Source: Clostridium muellerianum (GTDB lineage: Bacteria; Bacillota; Clostridia; Clostridiales; Clostridiaceae). Taken from it: 64,000 nt of DNA. Of this stretch, positions 1 through 8,457 are shown one piece after another (position 1 is the stretch's first letter; each line of letters starts with the position of its first letter). The stretch spans positions 1-64,000 of the forward strand of contig NZ_JABBNI010000008.1 of assembly GCF_012926525.1 (NCBI RefSeq), in the 5' to 3' direction. A model generated the notes under the pieces. The model made no database searches and had not been told where the DNA came from. It saw only the letters and a program-made list of their open reading frames with translations. The position numbers and the translations under genes are program-made.

Positions 1-147
1 AATTTTGAGCTTAGAATAATTAAAAACATTTAGCAGTGATGAAACACTTATTATATATCACGTAGTAAAAGTTAAAATACAAACTACTACCGCACTTCAA
101 TATCTTAGTTGCGTCGCATTATTTTTATATTAAGTCAAAACTTTATA
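1..147 (-). repeat. R1 palindromic repeat, copy 1 (truncated by window edge)
   Basis: Bases 1 to about 137 match 53425-53553 almost base for base (one substitution seen, GCGTCGC versus GCGTTGC) and match the reverse complement of 16076-16220 more loosely. Only the gene-proximal half of the element lies in the window. It abuts the 3' end of the minus-strand gene ending at 148. No coding content is visible. Confidence 0.85.
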
Positions 148-462
148 TTATTTGTGTTTTCTTTCATGTTTCTTTTCATTTTTTTTGCTACATCTTTGCA
201 TATCTTTCTTTGCTTTCTTTTCCATTTCATCTAATCTAGTATAATAATCTGGTATTTCAAGTAAATGTGCAAGGGCAATTCTTCCTGATATTACTGGACT
301 GTCACTAGTTACATTAGTTGTAGAGCCAAATCTTGATCCGTGTTCTAATTCAACATTTATTCCCATGTAAAATTGTTCAAAATCTATTCTTCTCCAATCT
401 ATCCTTAGAATTGAACCCACTTCTCTAGCAACATTTTTACTAAAATGTAATTTATCACTCAT
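148..462 (-). CDS. DUF5661-like small protein
   Basis: This 104-residue protein has no known biochemical role. The central block reads DFEQFYMGINVELEHG, then NVTSD, then IALAHLLEIPDYYTRL, a pattern I associate with the DUF5661 family (conserved fMGxxVELEHG and AHLxExPDYYxRLxxME). The C-terminus is a highly basic Lys/His tail (KKAKKDMQRCSKKNEKKHERKHK region), which could bind nucleic acid; that is inference. There is no signal peptide or membrane segment, so it should be cytosolic. The start is supported by AAAAGGAG about 9 bases upstream on the minus strand. It appears to be a single-gene unit with an R1 repeat directly behind its stop codon. Confidence 0.65.
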   Translation of the reverse strand: MSDKLHFSKNVAREVGSILRIDWRRIDFEQFYMGINVELEHGSRFGSTTNVTSDSPVISGRIALAHLLEIPDYYTRLDEMEKKAKKDMQRCSKKNEKKHERKHK

Positions 463-643
463 AATATGCTTCTCCTTTTATCATCTTTATATTTTAAGGT
501 TTATACTGCTAATACATATTATTCAAATGAAGTTAAAATGCTACAATATCTTTAAGCTGAGATTTAATAACTCACAGATTAAATATTTTTATTAAATTAT
601 CATTTTAAGAGCTATTTATTTTTAAATTTGATAAAAAACCATA

Positions 644-672
644 TTGACATTTATCAATAAAGGTAATATAAT
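644..672 (+). promoter_or_regulatory. Promoter of the amtB operon
   Basis: A consensus sigma-A promoter: TTGACA at 644-649, a 17-base spacer and TATAAT at 667-672. Transcription would start near 680 and give a leader of about 150 bases before amtB. Confidence 0.8.
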
Positions 673-706
673 CTTAAAATACAATATAAAAGTTAATAGT
701 TTTAAA

Positions 707-770
707 AGGCAATGGCGTCTGAAATAATGAGGATTTTCAATTCTCTTATTTGCAGGCGCTTTTTATTTTT
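707..770 (+). promoter_or_regulatory. amtB leader: ANTAR-type hexaloop hairpin overlapping an intrinsic terminator
   Basis: AGGC (707-710) and GTCT (717-720) close a six-base loop AATGGC. This loop has A at position 1 and G at position 4, the signature of ANTAR-protein RNA targets. The right arm and loop overlap the 5' arm of a terminator: GCGTCTG at 715-721 pairs with CAGGCGC at 753-759, continues through an A/T helix and is followed by a T-rich run at 760-770. The two structures are therefore mutually exclusive, as expected for ANTAR antitermination. I could not find the usual first hairpin of the pair upstream. The ANTAR protein at 3899-4468 is the obvious candidate ligand. Confidence 0.65.
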
Positions 771-830
771 AATCTATTTCTTTAACAAGGTTTAATTAAT
801 TTCAAAAATAAAAATTAAGGGGGCGTGAAA

Positions 831-2072
831 ATGAACAATATAAACGCAGCAGATACAGGTTTTATAATTTTTGCAACCACACTAGTTATGTTAATGACTC
901 CAGGATTAGCTTTATTTTACGGAGGAATGGTTAGAAGAAAAAATGTACTTAGCACAACAATGCAAAGTTATGGGGCAGTTGCAGTAATATCAATACAATG
1001 GGTATTAATAGGTTATACCTTGTGTTTTGGAAAAGATATTAGCGGATTTATAGGAAATTTTCAATGGTTAGGATTAAATGGGGTAGGTTTTAAACCTAAT
1101 GCAGATTATGCAGCCACTATACCACATCAATTATTTATGTTGTTTCAGCTTATGTTTGCAATAATAACTCCTGCTTTAATATCAGGTGCCGTTGCTGAAA
1201 GAATGAAGTTTTCTGCATTTATAATATTTATTTTAGTTTGGTCAACACTAGTTTACGATCCAATTGCACATTGGATGTGGGGAGTTGGAGGTTGGATAAG
1301 AAACTTAGGTGCCTTAGATTTTGCAGGTGGAAATGTTGTGCATATTAGTTCAGGTATATCTGCATTAGTTGCAGCTATAATGCTTGGAAAAAGAAGAAAG
1401 TTGGAAAGTATTACACCTCACCATATACCAATGACAATTTTAGGAGCAGGTATACTTTGGTTTGGTTGGTTTGGGTTTAATGTAGGAAGTGCATTATCAA
1501 TTAACGATGTAGCACTAAATGCTTTTATAACTACTAATACCTCAGCAGCAGCGTCAGCTATATGTTGGAGTTTTTGTGAATACTTATATAGAAAAAAGAT
1601 AACATCACTTGGACTTGTAAGTGGAGCAATAGCAGGACTTGTAGCTATAACACCAGGAGCAGGTTTTGTAACTCCACTAGCATCTATATTAATAGGTAGT
1701 ATAGGAGGCTGTATATGTTTCTGTTCTGTAACATTTATTAAACAGAAGTTTAAATATGATGATTCATTAGATGCTTTTGGATGTCATGGTGTTGGAGGAA
1801 TATGGGGAGGAATAGCTACTGGAATATTTGCTTCAAAGGCTATAAATTCAGCTGGAGTAGATGGATTATTATATGGTAACCCAAAGCTTCTTGGAATACA
1901 ATTAATAGCTATTGCGGTAACTATTATATATGCGGCAGTTATGACATTTGTAATATTAAAGTTAATAAACATGTTCTTAAAAATAAGAGTAAGTGAAGAA
2001 GAAGAGAAAAATGGATTGGATGTATCAATACATGAAGAAGAAGCGTATGGTTCTACAGGGACACAATTTTAA
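831..2072 (+). CDS. amtB: Ammonium transporter AmtB
   Basis: Inner-membrane ammonium channel of the Amt/MEP/Rh family, about 413 residues. The protein is a run of hydrophobic helices and contains the conserved Amt segments: a GLALFYGGMVRRKN block near the N-terminus, DFAGGNVVHISSG in the middle and DAFGCHGVGGIWGG near the C-terminal end, with the conserved pore histidines. I place the start at ATG 831 rather than GTG 825: AAGGGGG at 818-824 leaves 6 bases to the ATG but none to the GTG. It heads an amtB-PII-glnA-ANTAR cluster. The downstream PII protein is expected to plug the channel when nitrogen is plentiful. The leader terminator suggests control by antitermination. Confidence 0.96.
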   Translation: MNNINAADTGFIIFATTLVMLMTPGLALFYGGMVRRKNVLSTTMQSYGAVAVISIQWVLIGYTLCFGKDISGFIGNFQWLGLNGVGFKPNADYAATIPHQLFMLFQLMFAIITPALISGAVAERMKFSAFIIFILVWSTLVYDPIAHWMWGVGGWIRNLGALDFAGGNVVHISSGISALVAAIMLGKRRKLESITPHHIPMTILGAGILWFGWFGFNVGSALSINDVALNAFITTNTSAAASAICWSFCEYLYRKKITSLGLVSGAIAGLVAITPGAGFVTPLASILIGSIGGCICFCSVTFIKQKFKYDDSLDAFGCHGVGGIWGGIATGIFASKAINSAGVDGLLYGNPKLLGIQLIAIAVTIIYAAVMTFVILKLINMFLKIRVSEEEEKNGLDVSIHEEEAYGSTGTQF

Positions 2073-2141
2073 TTCTATAATTTTTTAGTTTGAATATTTG
2101 GATATATGATATATAATAATAAAAAAAGAGGAGGAATATAA

Positions 2142-2525
2142 ATGGATAAAAAGTTGACTAAAGTTGATATTATTACTTCTCCAAGCAAGTTTGAAGATTT
2201 AAAAGATGAATTAAGTAAAATTGGTATTGCAGGTATGACAGTTTCTAATGTACTGGGATGCGGAATGCAAAAAGGTCACAAGGAATTTTATAGAGGAAGA
2301 ACTGTAGATATTAATTTACAACAGAAAATAAAAATAGAAATTGTAGTTTGCGAAGTTCCAGTGGAAACTGTAGTTGAAACTGCAAAAAAAGTACTTCATA
2401 CAGGTAATTTTGGAGATGGAAAGATATTCATTTACGATGTAGCTAATGTTATACGCATAAGTAATGGAGCAGAGGGAAGAGATGCTCTTCAGTATGAAGA
2501 TAAAAAGGCAGGGGAAAAAATTTGA
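2142..2525 (+). CDS. glnK: PII nitrogen signal protein (GlnK type) lacking the uridylylation tyrosine
   Basis: 127-residue PII protein, the trimeric sensor of ATP/ADP and 2-oxoglutarate that controls AmtB and glutamine synthetase. The family core is clear: [16 protein letters not shown] leading into the T-loop, and the C-terminal signature [20 protein letters not shown]. In the T-loop the usual YRGAEYxVDFLPK is replaced by [13 protein letters not shown], so the position of Tyr51 (the GlnD uridylylation site) is Val, while Tyr46 remains. Regulation by uridylylation at the standard site is therefore unlikely, as in many Gram-positive PII proteins. It lies 69 bases after amtB and overlaps the glnA start, so it is translationally coupled with its target enzyme. 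Confidence 0.93.
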   Translation: MDKKLTKVDIITSPSKFEDLKDELSKIGIAGMTVSNVLGCGMQKGHKEFYRGRTVDINLQQKIKIEIVVCEVPVETVVETAKKVLHTGNFGDGKIFIYDVANVIRISNGAEGRDALQYEDKKAGEKI

Positions 2526-3856
2526 AAAACCAAGGTGCTAAAGAGGAACTTTTAAGAAAGGTTAATGACCTGGATATAGAATTTATACATTTACAGTTTA
2601 CAGATATAATGGGTGTTATGAAAAATGTGTCTATTACAGTGGACCAATTGGAAAAAGCATTAAATAATAAGATGATGTTTGATGGATCTTCAATAGATGG
2701 TTTTGTGAGAATTGAAGAATCAGATATGTATCTAAGTCCTGATTTATCAACTTTTACTGTTTTTCCATGGACAAATATTCATAAGGAAGCACGATTAATA
2801 TGTGATGTATACAATATTGATGGTACTCCCTTTGAAGGCTGCCCGAGAAATATATTGAAAAAATTAATAAAAGAAGCTGAAGAAATTGGATATAAAATGC
2901 AGGTTGGGCCGGAGTGTGAATTTTTCCTATTTCATACAGATGAAAAGGGAAATCCATCTCTTGAAACTCATGATGACGCAGGATACTTTGATCTTGCACC
3001 TATAGATTTAGGGGGAAATGCAAGAAATGAGATGACTATGGCACTTCAGCAAATGGGATTTAAAATTGAAACATCACACCATGAAGTGGCACCAGGACAG
3101 CATGAAATAGATTTTAAGTATGAGGATGCACTTAAAACAGCAGATAATATTATGACTTTTAAAATGGTGGTTAGAATTATTGCTCAGAGACATGGACTTC
3201 ATGCTACGTTTATGCCAAAACCTAAATTTGGTATTAGTGGTTCAGGTATGCATCTTAATATGTCATTGTCTACATTAGATTTAAAAAATGCTTTTTATGA
3301 TGAAACAGGTGACCTTCAGCTTTCAAAAATTGCCTATTACTTTTTAGGTGGATTAATGAAACATGCTAGAGCTTTTACAGCTTTGACTAATCCTACAGTA
3401 AATTCTTATAAAAGATTAGTTCCTGGATATGAGGCACCAATATTAATTGCATGGTCTGCAAGTAATAGAAGTCCATTAATTAGAATACCAGCAGCAAGAG
3501 GTGCAAGTACAAGAATTGAACTTAGAAGCCCTGATCCTTGTGCTAATCCATATTTGGCTTTAGCTGCAACTTTAAAATCAGGTTTGGATGGAATAAAAAA
3601 TAAAATAGATCCTCCAGATCAAGTTACTAGTAATGTTTATGAAATGGAAAGTGATGAAATTAAAGAAAGAGGCATAGAATTAATACCTACTAATTTACAT
3701 GAGGCAATAAAAGCTTTATCAGAGAATGAAGTAGTAAAAGGGGCTTTAGGACATCATGCTTACAGAAGGTTTGTTGAGGCAGCGTTATATGAATGGAATG
3801 AGTATTCTAAGCATGTATCTCAATGGGAGATTGATAGGTATTTAAGAAAATTTTAA
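2522..3856 (+). CDS. glnA: Glutamine synthetase, type I
   Basis: 444-residue GSI that makes glutamine from glutamate, ammonia and ATP. Seen in order: beta-grasp N-domain with [29 protein letters not shown] metal-binding segment; [35 protein letters not shown]-binding loop; [13 protein letters not shown]; and [18 protein letters not shown]. The length and the absence of an adenylylation-type tyrosine loop near residue 400 point to the GSI-alpha subtype of Gram-positives. The start is a TTG at 2522 that overlaps the PII stop codon by four bases, with AGGGGAA just upstream. Overlap with glnK indicates translational coupling. The ANTAR regulator gene follows 42 bases later. Confidence 0.97.
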   Translation: MKNQGAKEELLRKVNDLDIEFIHLQFTDIMGVMKNVSITVDQLEKALNNKMMFDGSSIDGFVRIEESDMYLSPDLSTFTVFPWTNIHKEARLICDVYNIDGTPFEGCPRNILKKLIKEAEEIGYKMQVGPECEFFLFHTDEKGNPSLETHDDAGYFDLAPIDLGGNARNEMTMALQQMGFKIETSHHEVAPGQHEIDFKYEDALKTADNIMTFKMVVRIIAQRHGLHATFMPKPKFGISGSGMHLNMSLSTLDLKNAFYDETGDLQLSKIAYYFLGGLMKHARAFTALTNPTVNSYKRLVPGYEAPILIAWSASNRSPLIRIPAARGASTRIELRSPDPCANPYLALAATLKSGLDGIKNKIDPPDQVTSNVYEMESDEIKERGIELIPTNLHEAIKALSENEVVKGALGHHAYRRFVEAALYEWNEYSKHVSQWEIDRYLRKF

Positions 3857-3898
3857 CTCATTGCTATCAGATAGATTAGTTCGTTTCGGAGTGATATT

Positions 3899-4468
3899 AT
3901 GAATAGTTATAAGATAGTAGTTGCTGATAGTGACAGTGCATGTAGAAAAATTGTTAGCGATCTCCTAAAAAAAAGGGGATATAGTGTTTATCAAGCAGCT
4001 GGTAGTGCTGAAGTTTTAAGAGTTAGCAGAAGTATATATCCACATTTGGTAATTATGGATATTAATTTACAGGGGATTAATGCATATGAAACAGCTAAAA
4101 TAATAGAAGAAGATAGGGTGTCCAGTGTCATATTTATTACTAACAATACCAATTCTGGATTTTATGAAAAGCTAAAGGTAATGAATATATTTGCATATAT
4201 AATTAAGCCCATAAATTCAGAACAGCTATATCAAACTGTGGAGTTTAGTATAAATAATATTAGTAAAGTTAATAGTCTTCAAGAAAAAATTCAGCATCTG
4301 GAAACTGAATTAATCAATAGAAAAAAGATAGATAAAGCAAAGGGAATAGTCATGGACAGACTAAGGGTTTCGGAAAATGAAGCTTATAAATATTTAAGAA
4401 AAAAAAGTATGGATATGTGTATATCTATGGACGTACTAGCAGATAAGATTATAAAAAAGTATGGATAA
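3899..4468 (+). CDS. ANTAR-domain response regulator (transcription antiterminator)
   Basis: 189 residues. Residues 1-120 form a receiver domain: an acidic pair in VVADSD, phospho-acceptor Asp in LVIMDINL, Thr in IFITN and Lys in YIIKPI. A coiled-coil linker (SLQEKIQHLETELINRKKIDKAKG) leads into a C-terminal ANTAR domain ending IVMDRLRVSENEAYKYLRKK, which binds paired hexaloop RNA hairpins and prevents termination. Its place after glnA matches nitR-type regulators described near glnA in clostridia (established knowledge). The likely target is the hexaloop/terminator in the amtB leader at 707-770. No histidine kinase for it lies in the window. Confidence 0.9.
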   Translation: MNSYKIVVADSDSACRKIVSDLLKKRGYSVYQAAGSAEVLRVSRSIYPHLVIMDINLQGINAYETAKIIEEDRVSSVIFITNNTNSGFYEKLKVMNIFAYIIKPINSEQLYQTVEFSINNISKVNSLQEKIQHLETELINRKKIDKAKGIVMDRLRVSENEAYKYLRKKSMDMCISMDVLADKIIKKYG

Positions 4469-4504
4469 AAAATGCTTCTTAGGTTTTTTAAGGAGCATTT
4501 TTTA
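4467..4504 (+). terminator. Intrinsic terminator of the amtB-glnA operon
   Basis: AAAATGCTTCTT pairs with AAGGAGCATTTT with a T-run directly behind. It closes the nitrogen operon. Confidence 0.85.
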
Positions 4505-4646
4505 ATGCAGTTATATGGAAAATTATATAAAAGCTTAATAAGAATTTATTAATAAAATTGAAATAAAAGTAACAATAAGCAATTAAAATGAAGCATTAAA
4601 TTAACATTGTTTAATAAAATTATTTATAAAATATTAAATTAATATA

Positions 4647-4675
4647 TTGACATATTAAAAAAATACTATTATAAT
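4647..4675 (+). promoter_or_regulatory. Promoter of the T-box/asnA transcript
   Basis: TTGACA at 4647-4652, 17-base spacer, TATAAT at 4670-4675: a perfect consensus promoter directly upstream of the T-box leader. The preceding stretch from 4505 to 4646 is AT-rich and holds nothing else I can identify. Confidence 0.85.
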
Positions 4676-4684
4676 CAAATTCAT

Positions 4685-4968
4685 AGAATTAATACTAAAT
4701 ACTGTGAAGAGAAGAGTAGCTATATAAGGATTTTTAGAGAGTCAAGGATGGTGGGAACTTGATATGAGGTTTATAGTGAAGAACATCTCGGAGTTTCTAA
4801 CCGAAATTTTTTAAGAGTAGGCTTAGACGGAATCAAACCGTTATGAATTGAATAGTATCGAATTTTATTCTGTACTTATTTAAGAGAGCTTTTAAGCTAA
4901 TATGGGTGGTACCGCGGAAATATATGTCTTTCGTCCCTTTGTGGGATTGAAGGACTTTTTTTATTTAG
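4685..4968 (+). ncRNA. T-box leader, asparagine specific
   Basis: tRNA-sensing leader controlling asnA by transcription attenuation. Visible parts: the AGAGTAGC-type Stem I base region, the distal Stem I GGATGGTGGGAAC segment, a candidate specifier AAC (Asn) at 4782-4784 in the context GAAGAACATC, and the T-box sequence GGGTGGTACCGCGG at 4904-4917 that pairs with uncharged tRNA. The terminator stem lies between about 4930 and 4957, followed by a T-run. Uncharged tRNA-Asn should stabilise the antiterminator and switch asnA on. The specifier assignment rests on local context and fits the downstream gene. Confidence 0.93.
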
Positions 4969-5014
4969 TATAATCATAATAATTTAAATAACTAGATGCA
5001 GGAGGAATAAAATT

Positions 5015-6037
5015 ATGGAACTAATGTATAGCTCATTAATAAAACCAAAGGGATATAAGTCAAAAAATAACATAATAGAAACTGAGAGGGCAATAAAAAA
5101 GGTCAAAGACTTTTTTCAAAATAGATTGTCAGAGGAACTTAATCTTACTAGAGTTTCAGCACCTATATTTGTAAAATGTGCTACAGGAATAAATGACAAC
5201 TTAAATGGAGTAGAAAGGCCTGTATCCTTTGATGCAAAGGCAATAGATGATTCAAATATAGAAATTGTTCAATCACTTGCAAAGTGGAAAAGAATAGCAC
5301 TTAAGAGATATGGCTTTGAAGCTGGAGAAGGACTTTATACAGATATGAATGCTATAAGAAGAGACGAAGAATTAGACAACCTTCATTCTATGTATGTTGA
5401 TCAATGGGATTGGGAAAAAATTATAGATAAAAAGGATAGAACAGAAAAAACTTTAAAAGCTACAGTAGAATCTATATACAAAGTGTTTAAAGACACTGAA
5501 AACTATGTAAATAGTTTATATCCTACTGTTGAAAAAATACTTCCAGAGAAAATTACATTTATAACTACACAAGAATTAGAGGATACATATCCAGACTTAA
5601 CTCCAAAACAAAGAGAAGATGCTATAGCAAAGAAATTAGGAGCTGTGTTTATATCACAAATAGGTAAAACTCTAAAATCTGGAGAAAAGCATGATGGTAG
5701 ATCACCAGACTATGATGATTGGAAATTAAACGGAGATATATTATTCTGGTACCCTATTCTTGATAGAGCTGTTGAATTGTCATCTATGGGAATAAGAGTT
5801 GATGAAAAATCTCTTGAAGAACAATTAAAAATAAGCAATTGTGAAGATAGAAAAGAACTTCAATATCATAAAATGCTTCTTGATAAAAAACTTCCATATA
5901 CAATTGGTGGAGGAATAGGACAATCAAGAATTTGTATGTTCTTCTTAAGAAAAGCACATGTAGGAGAAGTACAAGCAGCAATATGGCCACAGGAAATGAT
6001 TGAAGAATGTGAAAGTGAAAGTATATTCTTGTTATAA
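5015..6037 (+). CDS. asnA: Aspartate-ammonia ligase AsnA
   Basis: 340-residue ammonia-dependent asparagine synthetase, which converts aspartate, ammonia and ATP to asparagine. The fold resembles class II aminoacyl-tRNA synthetases. Family segments seen: [61 protein letters not shown], and the C-terminal [14 protein letters not shown]. Length is close to the usual ~330-340. The start at 5015 has AGGAGGA 9 bases upstream. It is controlled by the Asn T-box and sits next to the ammonium uptake operon, which fits a shared ammonia-assimilation theme. Confidence 0.97.
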   Translation: MELMYSSLIKPKGYKSKNNIIETERAIKKVKDFFQNRLSEELNLTRVSAPIFVKCATGINDNLNGVERPVSFDAKAIDDSNIEIVQSLAKWKRIALKRYGFEAGEGLYTDMNAIRRDEELDNLHSMYVDQWDWEKIIDKKDRTEKTLKATVESIYKVFKDTENYVNSLYPTVEKILPEKITFITTQELEDTYPDLTPKQREDAIAKKLGAVFISQIGKTLKSGEKHDGRSPDYDDWKLNGDILFWYPILDRAVELSSMGIRVDEKSLEEQLKISNCEDRKELQYHKMLLDKKLPYTIGGGIGQSRICMFFLRKAHVGEVQAAIWPQEMIEECESESIFLL

Positions 6038-6118
6038 TATTAAATGTGAAAATCAATGAATCTTGATTGGCGAGAATTACGGTAAGTAGATATGGGATAA
6101 ATATTAGTTGTTTTAATA

Positions 6119-6168
6119 GAAAATATATTTGCAGTTTATGTATAATAAGCTGCAAATATATTTTTTTA
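6119..6168 (+). terminator. asnA terminator
   Basis: An A/T-rich stem ending in TTTGCAG pairs with CTGCAAA and its complement, followed by TTTTTTTA. A strong rho-independent terminator 80 bases after asnA. Confidence 0.85.
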
Positions 6169-6211
6169 TTATATTATGAAATTTTTGAATTTTAGTTAAT
6201 AGTATAACTTG

Positions 6212-6319
6212 GATTTGCAAGTAATTTTTATAATTATTGATATGACCATATTCTATTGCAAGAAAAATTTTATGAAAAAATTAAGTGTCATCAATAATTT
6301 TGGGGTTTACTTGCCAATT
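6212..6319. repeat. Imperfect palindrome between convergent genes
   Basis: TTGCAAGTAA near 6214 is mirrored by TTACTTGCCAA near 6309. Inside this, AATTATTGATATGAC (about 6230-6244) is mirrored by GTGTCATCAATAATT (about 6287-6301). The whole ~108-bp stretch can fold as one long hairpin between asnA and the convergent anti-sigma gene. There is no T-run, so it may be a degenerate palindromic element rather than a terminator. Confidence 0.5.
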
Positions 6320-6347
6320 AAATATATTTATAGAAACATAATTTTGA

Positions 6348-7736
6348 TTATTTAATTTTAATAGTAAACTTCATATCTTCTTTAACTGTATATTTCTTTT
6401 CAAGATCGACAGCTTTTAATTTAAATTGGTCATTTTTATTCAAAACAGGTAATTCTGCTGTATATTTATGATTTAAAGGATCTACTTCTTTTACAATATC
6501 CTTAGTTAAATTATACTCTTTACCATTAGAATCTATTATATCCAATCCGTAAGGAGATATTGCAGAGAGAAGATTAGTACATTCATAGTGAAGTAATGTT
6601 TTGTCATTTAAAAATTCTACTCCAGTTACTTTATATTCACCCATTTTTCCTTCTGATAGAGTAGTACCATTTGAAATTAATGGGGTTTCTTTAGTAGCAA
6701 AATGAAATACTCCATTGTTATGATTACTTTCCAATTTTAAGAAATCCTCTGAATTGATAACATAAGGTACAAAAGTTAAAGTTTTGCTATCTTCATATAC
6801 ATTTCTAAAAAGAGTTTGTGAATAATAAGTATGAGTATTTGCTGAACCGCTTGTGCTGCTTCCCTTAGTTGATAAATTTCTTCCTTTATCATCAAAAACA
6901 ATGTAACCGGCATTTGAATTATTATCTTCTGTTTCTGAAGTTCTTAAAGCTGTATTTATTGGGGTTACTAAAATTTCATTTACTTTCAAACCTGGTCTTA
7001 AAGAAGATAAATCTATATTGGGCTTTATGGATTTTACATTAGACTTAATTTTTTCATTGGATACTTTAAATTTGAAATCCCAATTTCCTGTAATATTATT
7101 GGAAAGCTTCTTTATATTAAAATCCATTAGAAAATTATCTGGTATAGTAACGTTTCCACCTACTATGAAATTACGATGCTCTTTTGGAAGATAGTCCTTT
7201 GCCATATCAATACTAGCTACTCCAATATAAGTTTTTTTATCTTTGAATTTACCAGTGTCTCCTCCGCCAAAACCTATGTCTTTTCCGTTAATTTTCATAC
7301 TTGTTTCATGTATTATAACAGGCATATCTTTAATTTCATTTTTACTTTGAATAGTATAACCAATGTTTAAGTTTATACCATCATAAACTATGTTGTTTAT
7401 TGTTACAGTAATATCCTTAGAGGTTTTACTCATATTTAGATCAGAACTGTATGTTACATAATCTTTATTAATAATATTATTTTCACTTAAAAATTGAAAA
7501 ACTGAACTTTCTACAGGCAAATTTCGTGCAAGAGCAGGATTTGCTGTAGCAATACCTATTCCACACAATATCATAATTGTTGCTGTAACTGTATATTTTT
7601 TTAAAGTCCTATTTTTTCTTTTAGGTAAATTATCTAAAGTATCTTTTATTTTTAAATTTAGGCTTTCTGATAATACAAGTTTTTCATTTTCTGCCTTTTC
7701 CTTCAATATATCATCAAAGATTGAATTCTTGTCCAT
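6348..7736 (-). CDS. DUF4179-domain anti-sigma factor
   Basis: 462 residues. A short cytosolic N-terminus (about 1-44) is followed by one membrane segment (about 46-66, TVTATIMILCGIGIATANPA). The DUF4179 region then starts (NLPVESSVFQFLSENN, VNDxxYDGxxLxIGYTIQS-like pattern) with a long extracytoplasmic part that ends in Ig-like beta strands. This layout is typical of membrane anti-sigma factors that hold an ECF sigma factor through the N-terminal tail and sense the envelope through the C-terminal part. It lies 13 bases behind the sigma gene on the same strand, so the two form an operon. AGGAGG precedes the ATG. Confidence 0.85.
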   Translation of the reverse strand: MDKNSIFDDILKEKAENEKLVLSESLNLKIKDTLDNLPKRKNRTLKKYTVTATIMILCGIGIATANPALARNLPVESSVFQFLSENNIINKDYVTYSSDLNMSKTSKDITVTINNIVYDGINLNIGYTIQSKNEIKDMPVIIHETSMKINGKDIGFGGGDTGKFKDKKTYIGVASIDMAKDYLPKEHRNFIVGGNVTIPDNFLMDFNIKKLSNNITGNWDFKFKVSNEKIKSNVKSIKPNIDLSSLRPGLKVNEILVTPINTALRTSETEDNNSNAGYIVFDDKGRNLSTKGSSTSGSANTHTYYSQTLFRNVYEDSKTLTFVPYVINSEDFLKLESNHNNGVFHFATKETPLISNGTTLSEGKMGEYKVTGVEFLNDKTLLHYECTNLLSAISPYGLDIIDSNGKEYNLTKDIVKEVDPLNHKYTAELPVLNKNDQFKLKAVDLEKKYTVKEDMKFTIKIK

Positions 7737-7749
7737 TTGAAAATACCTC

Positions 7750-8283
7750 CTATTTTTCTTTCAATATCTCATAAAGTTTATTTCGTGCTCTTGAAAGTCT
7801 GGAACGAACGGTTCCCTCAGGAATATCTAAAATTTTTGCGATATCCTTTTGAGGAATGTCTTCAAAATAAAAAAGGGTTGTTACAACTCTTAAATCCTCA
7901 GAAAGAGAGTTAACAGCACTAGTAAGTTCTAACTTAGAAAATTCAGTTGAAACTTTAGCATCACTTTCAACTTCTTCTATAGGAATGACCCTATGGTTAG
8001 ATCTTAATATGGCATTACATTCATTTATTAAAATTCTTATAAGCCATGTTTTAAAATATTCATTTTTCTTCAAATAAATTATGCCTTCATAGGCTTTTAT
8101 TATAGTGTTTTGAAAAGCATCTTCTACATCCTGCGGGTTATTCAGAATGCTTACAGCTATTCTATACATAGATGCTTTATTACTTTCTATTATTCGTATA
8201 AAAGCATCTCTATCACCTTTTTTAGCTAGCTTTATATACGTTTTTATATCTTTACTAGAATCCATTTTTGAAACTAATTCCAC
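7750..8283 (-). CDS. ECF sigma-70 factor, SigV/SigW-like
   Basis: 177 residues with sigma region 2 (NPQDVEDAFQNTIIKAYEGI, then FKTWLIRILINECNAILR) and region 4 (DIPQKDIAKILDIPEGTVRSRLSRARNKLYEIL). The start is GTG 8283 with GGAGGT seven bases upstream. It is an alternative sigma factor held by the membrane anti-sigma encoded just downstream. A candidate self-controlled promoter lies at 8337-8361, and a matching promoter faces the ABC operon. The likely regulon is therefore itself plus the ABC exporters at 8.4-13.6 kb; this is inference from promoter similarity. Confidence 0.93.
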   Translation of the reverse strand: MELVSKMDSSKDIKTYIKLAKKGDRDAFIRIIESNKASMYRIAVSILNNPQDVEDAFQNTIIKAYEGIIYLKKNEYFKTWLIRILINECNAILRSNHRVIPIEEVESDAKVSTEFSKLELTSAVNSLSEDLRVVTTLFYFEDIPQKDIAKILDIPEGTVRSRLSRARNKLYEILKEK

Positions 8284-8336
8284 GCCTTTACCTCCTTTTG
8301 TCTGTTTCCCTTAGCTAAGGAACTTTACACTTATTA

Positions 8337-8361
8337 GATGAATAAAGCATACCAAATGTTC
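8337..8361 (-). promoter_or_regulatory. Candidate ECF promoter for the sigma/anti-sigma operon
   Basis: On the minus strand: GAAC (8361-8358), 17-base spacer, CATC (8340-8337). The spacer core, TTTGGTATGCTTTATTC, closely matches that of the opposite-facing promoter at 8384-8408. Confidence 0.55.
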
Positions 8362-8383
8362 ACAAAAAAAAAATTTTTTTTAA

Positions 8384-8408
8384 AAACTTTTAGTTTGCTT
8401 TTTTCGTA
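8384..8408 (+). promoter_or_regulatory. Candidate ECF promoter for the ABC operon
   Basis: AAAC (8384-8387), 17-base spacer, CGTA (8405-8408). This resembles ECF promoters of the AAAC-N16/17-CGT class. The spacer core TTTTAGTTTGCTTTTTTC is nearly the same as in the divergent promoter, so one sigma factor probably reads both. Confidence 0.6.
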
Positions 8409-8457
8409 TTAAATAATTGAGATACAAAAAATTATTTAATTTAGGAGGTCATAGAAA

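Noticed and set aside
4685-4968. Reading the AAC in CTAACC (near 4798) as the T-box specifier
   Set aside because: It lies outside the expected specifier-loop context; the AAC at 4782-4784 in GAAGAACATC fits the usual pattern. Both would mean Asn.
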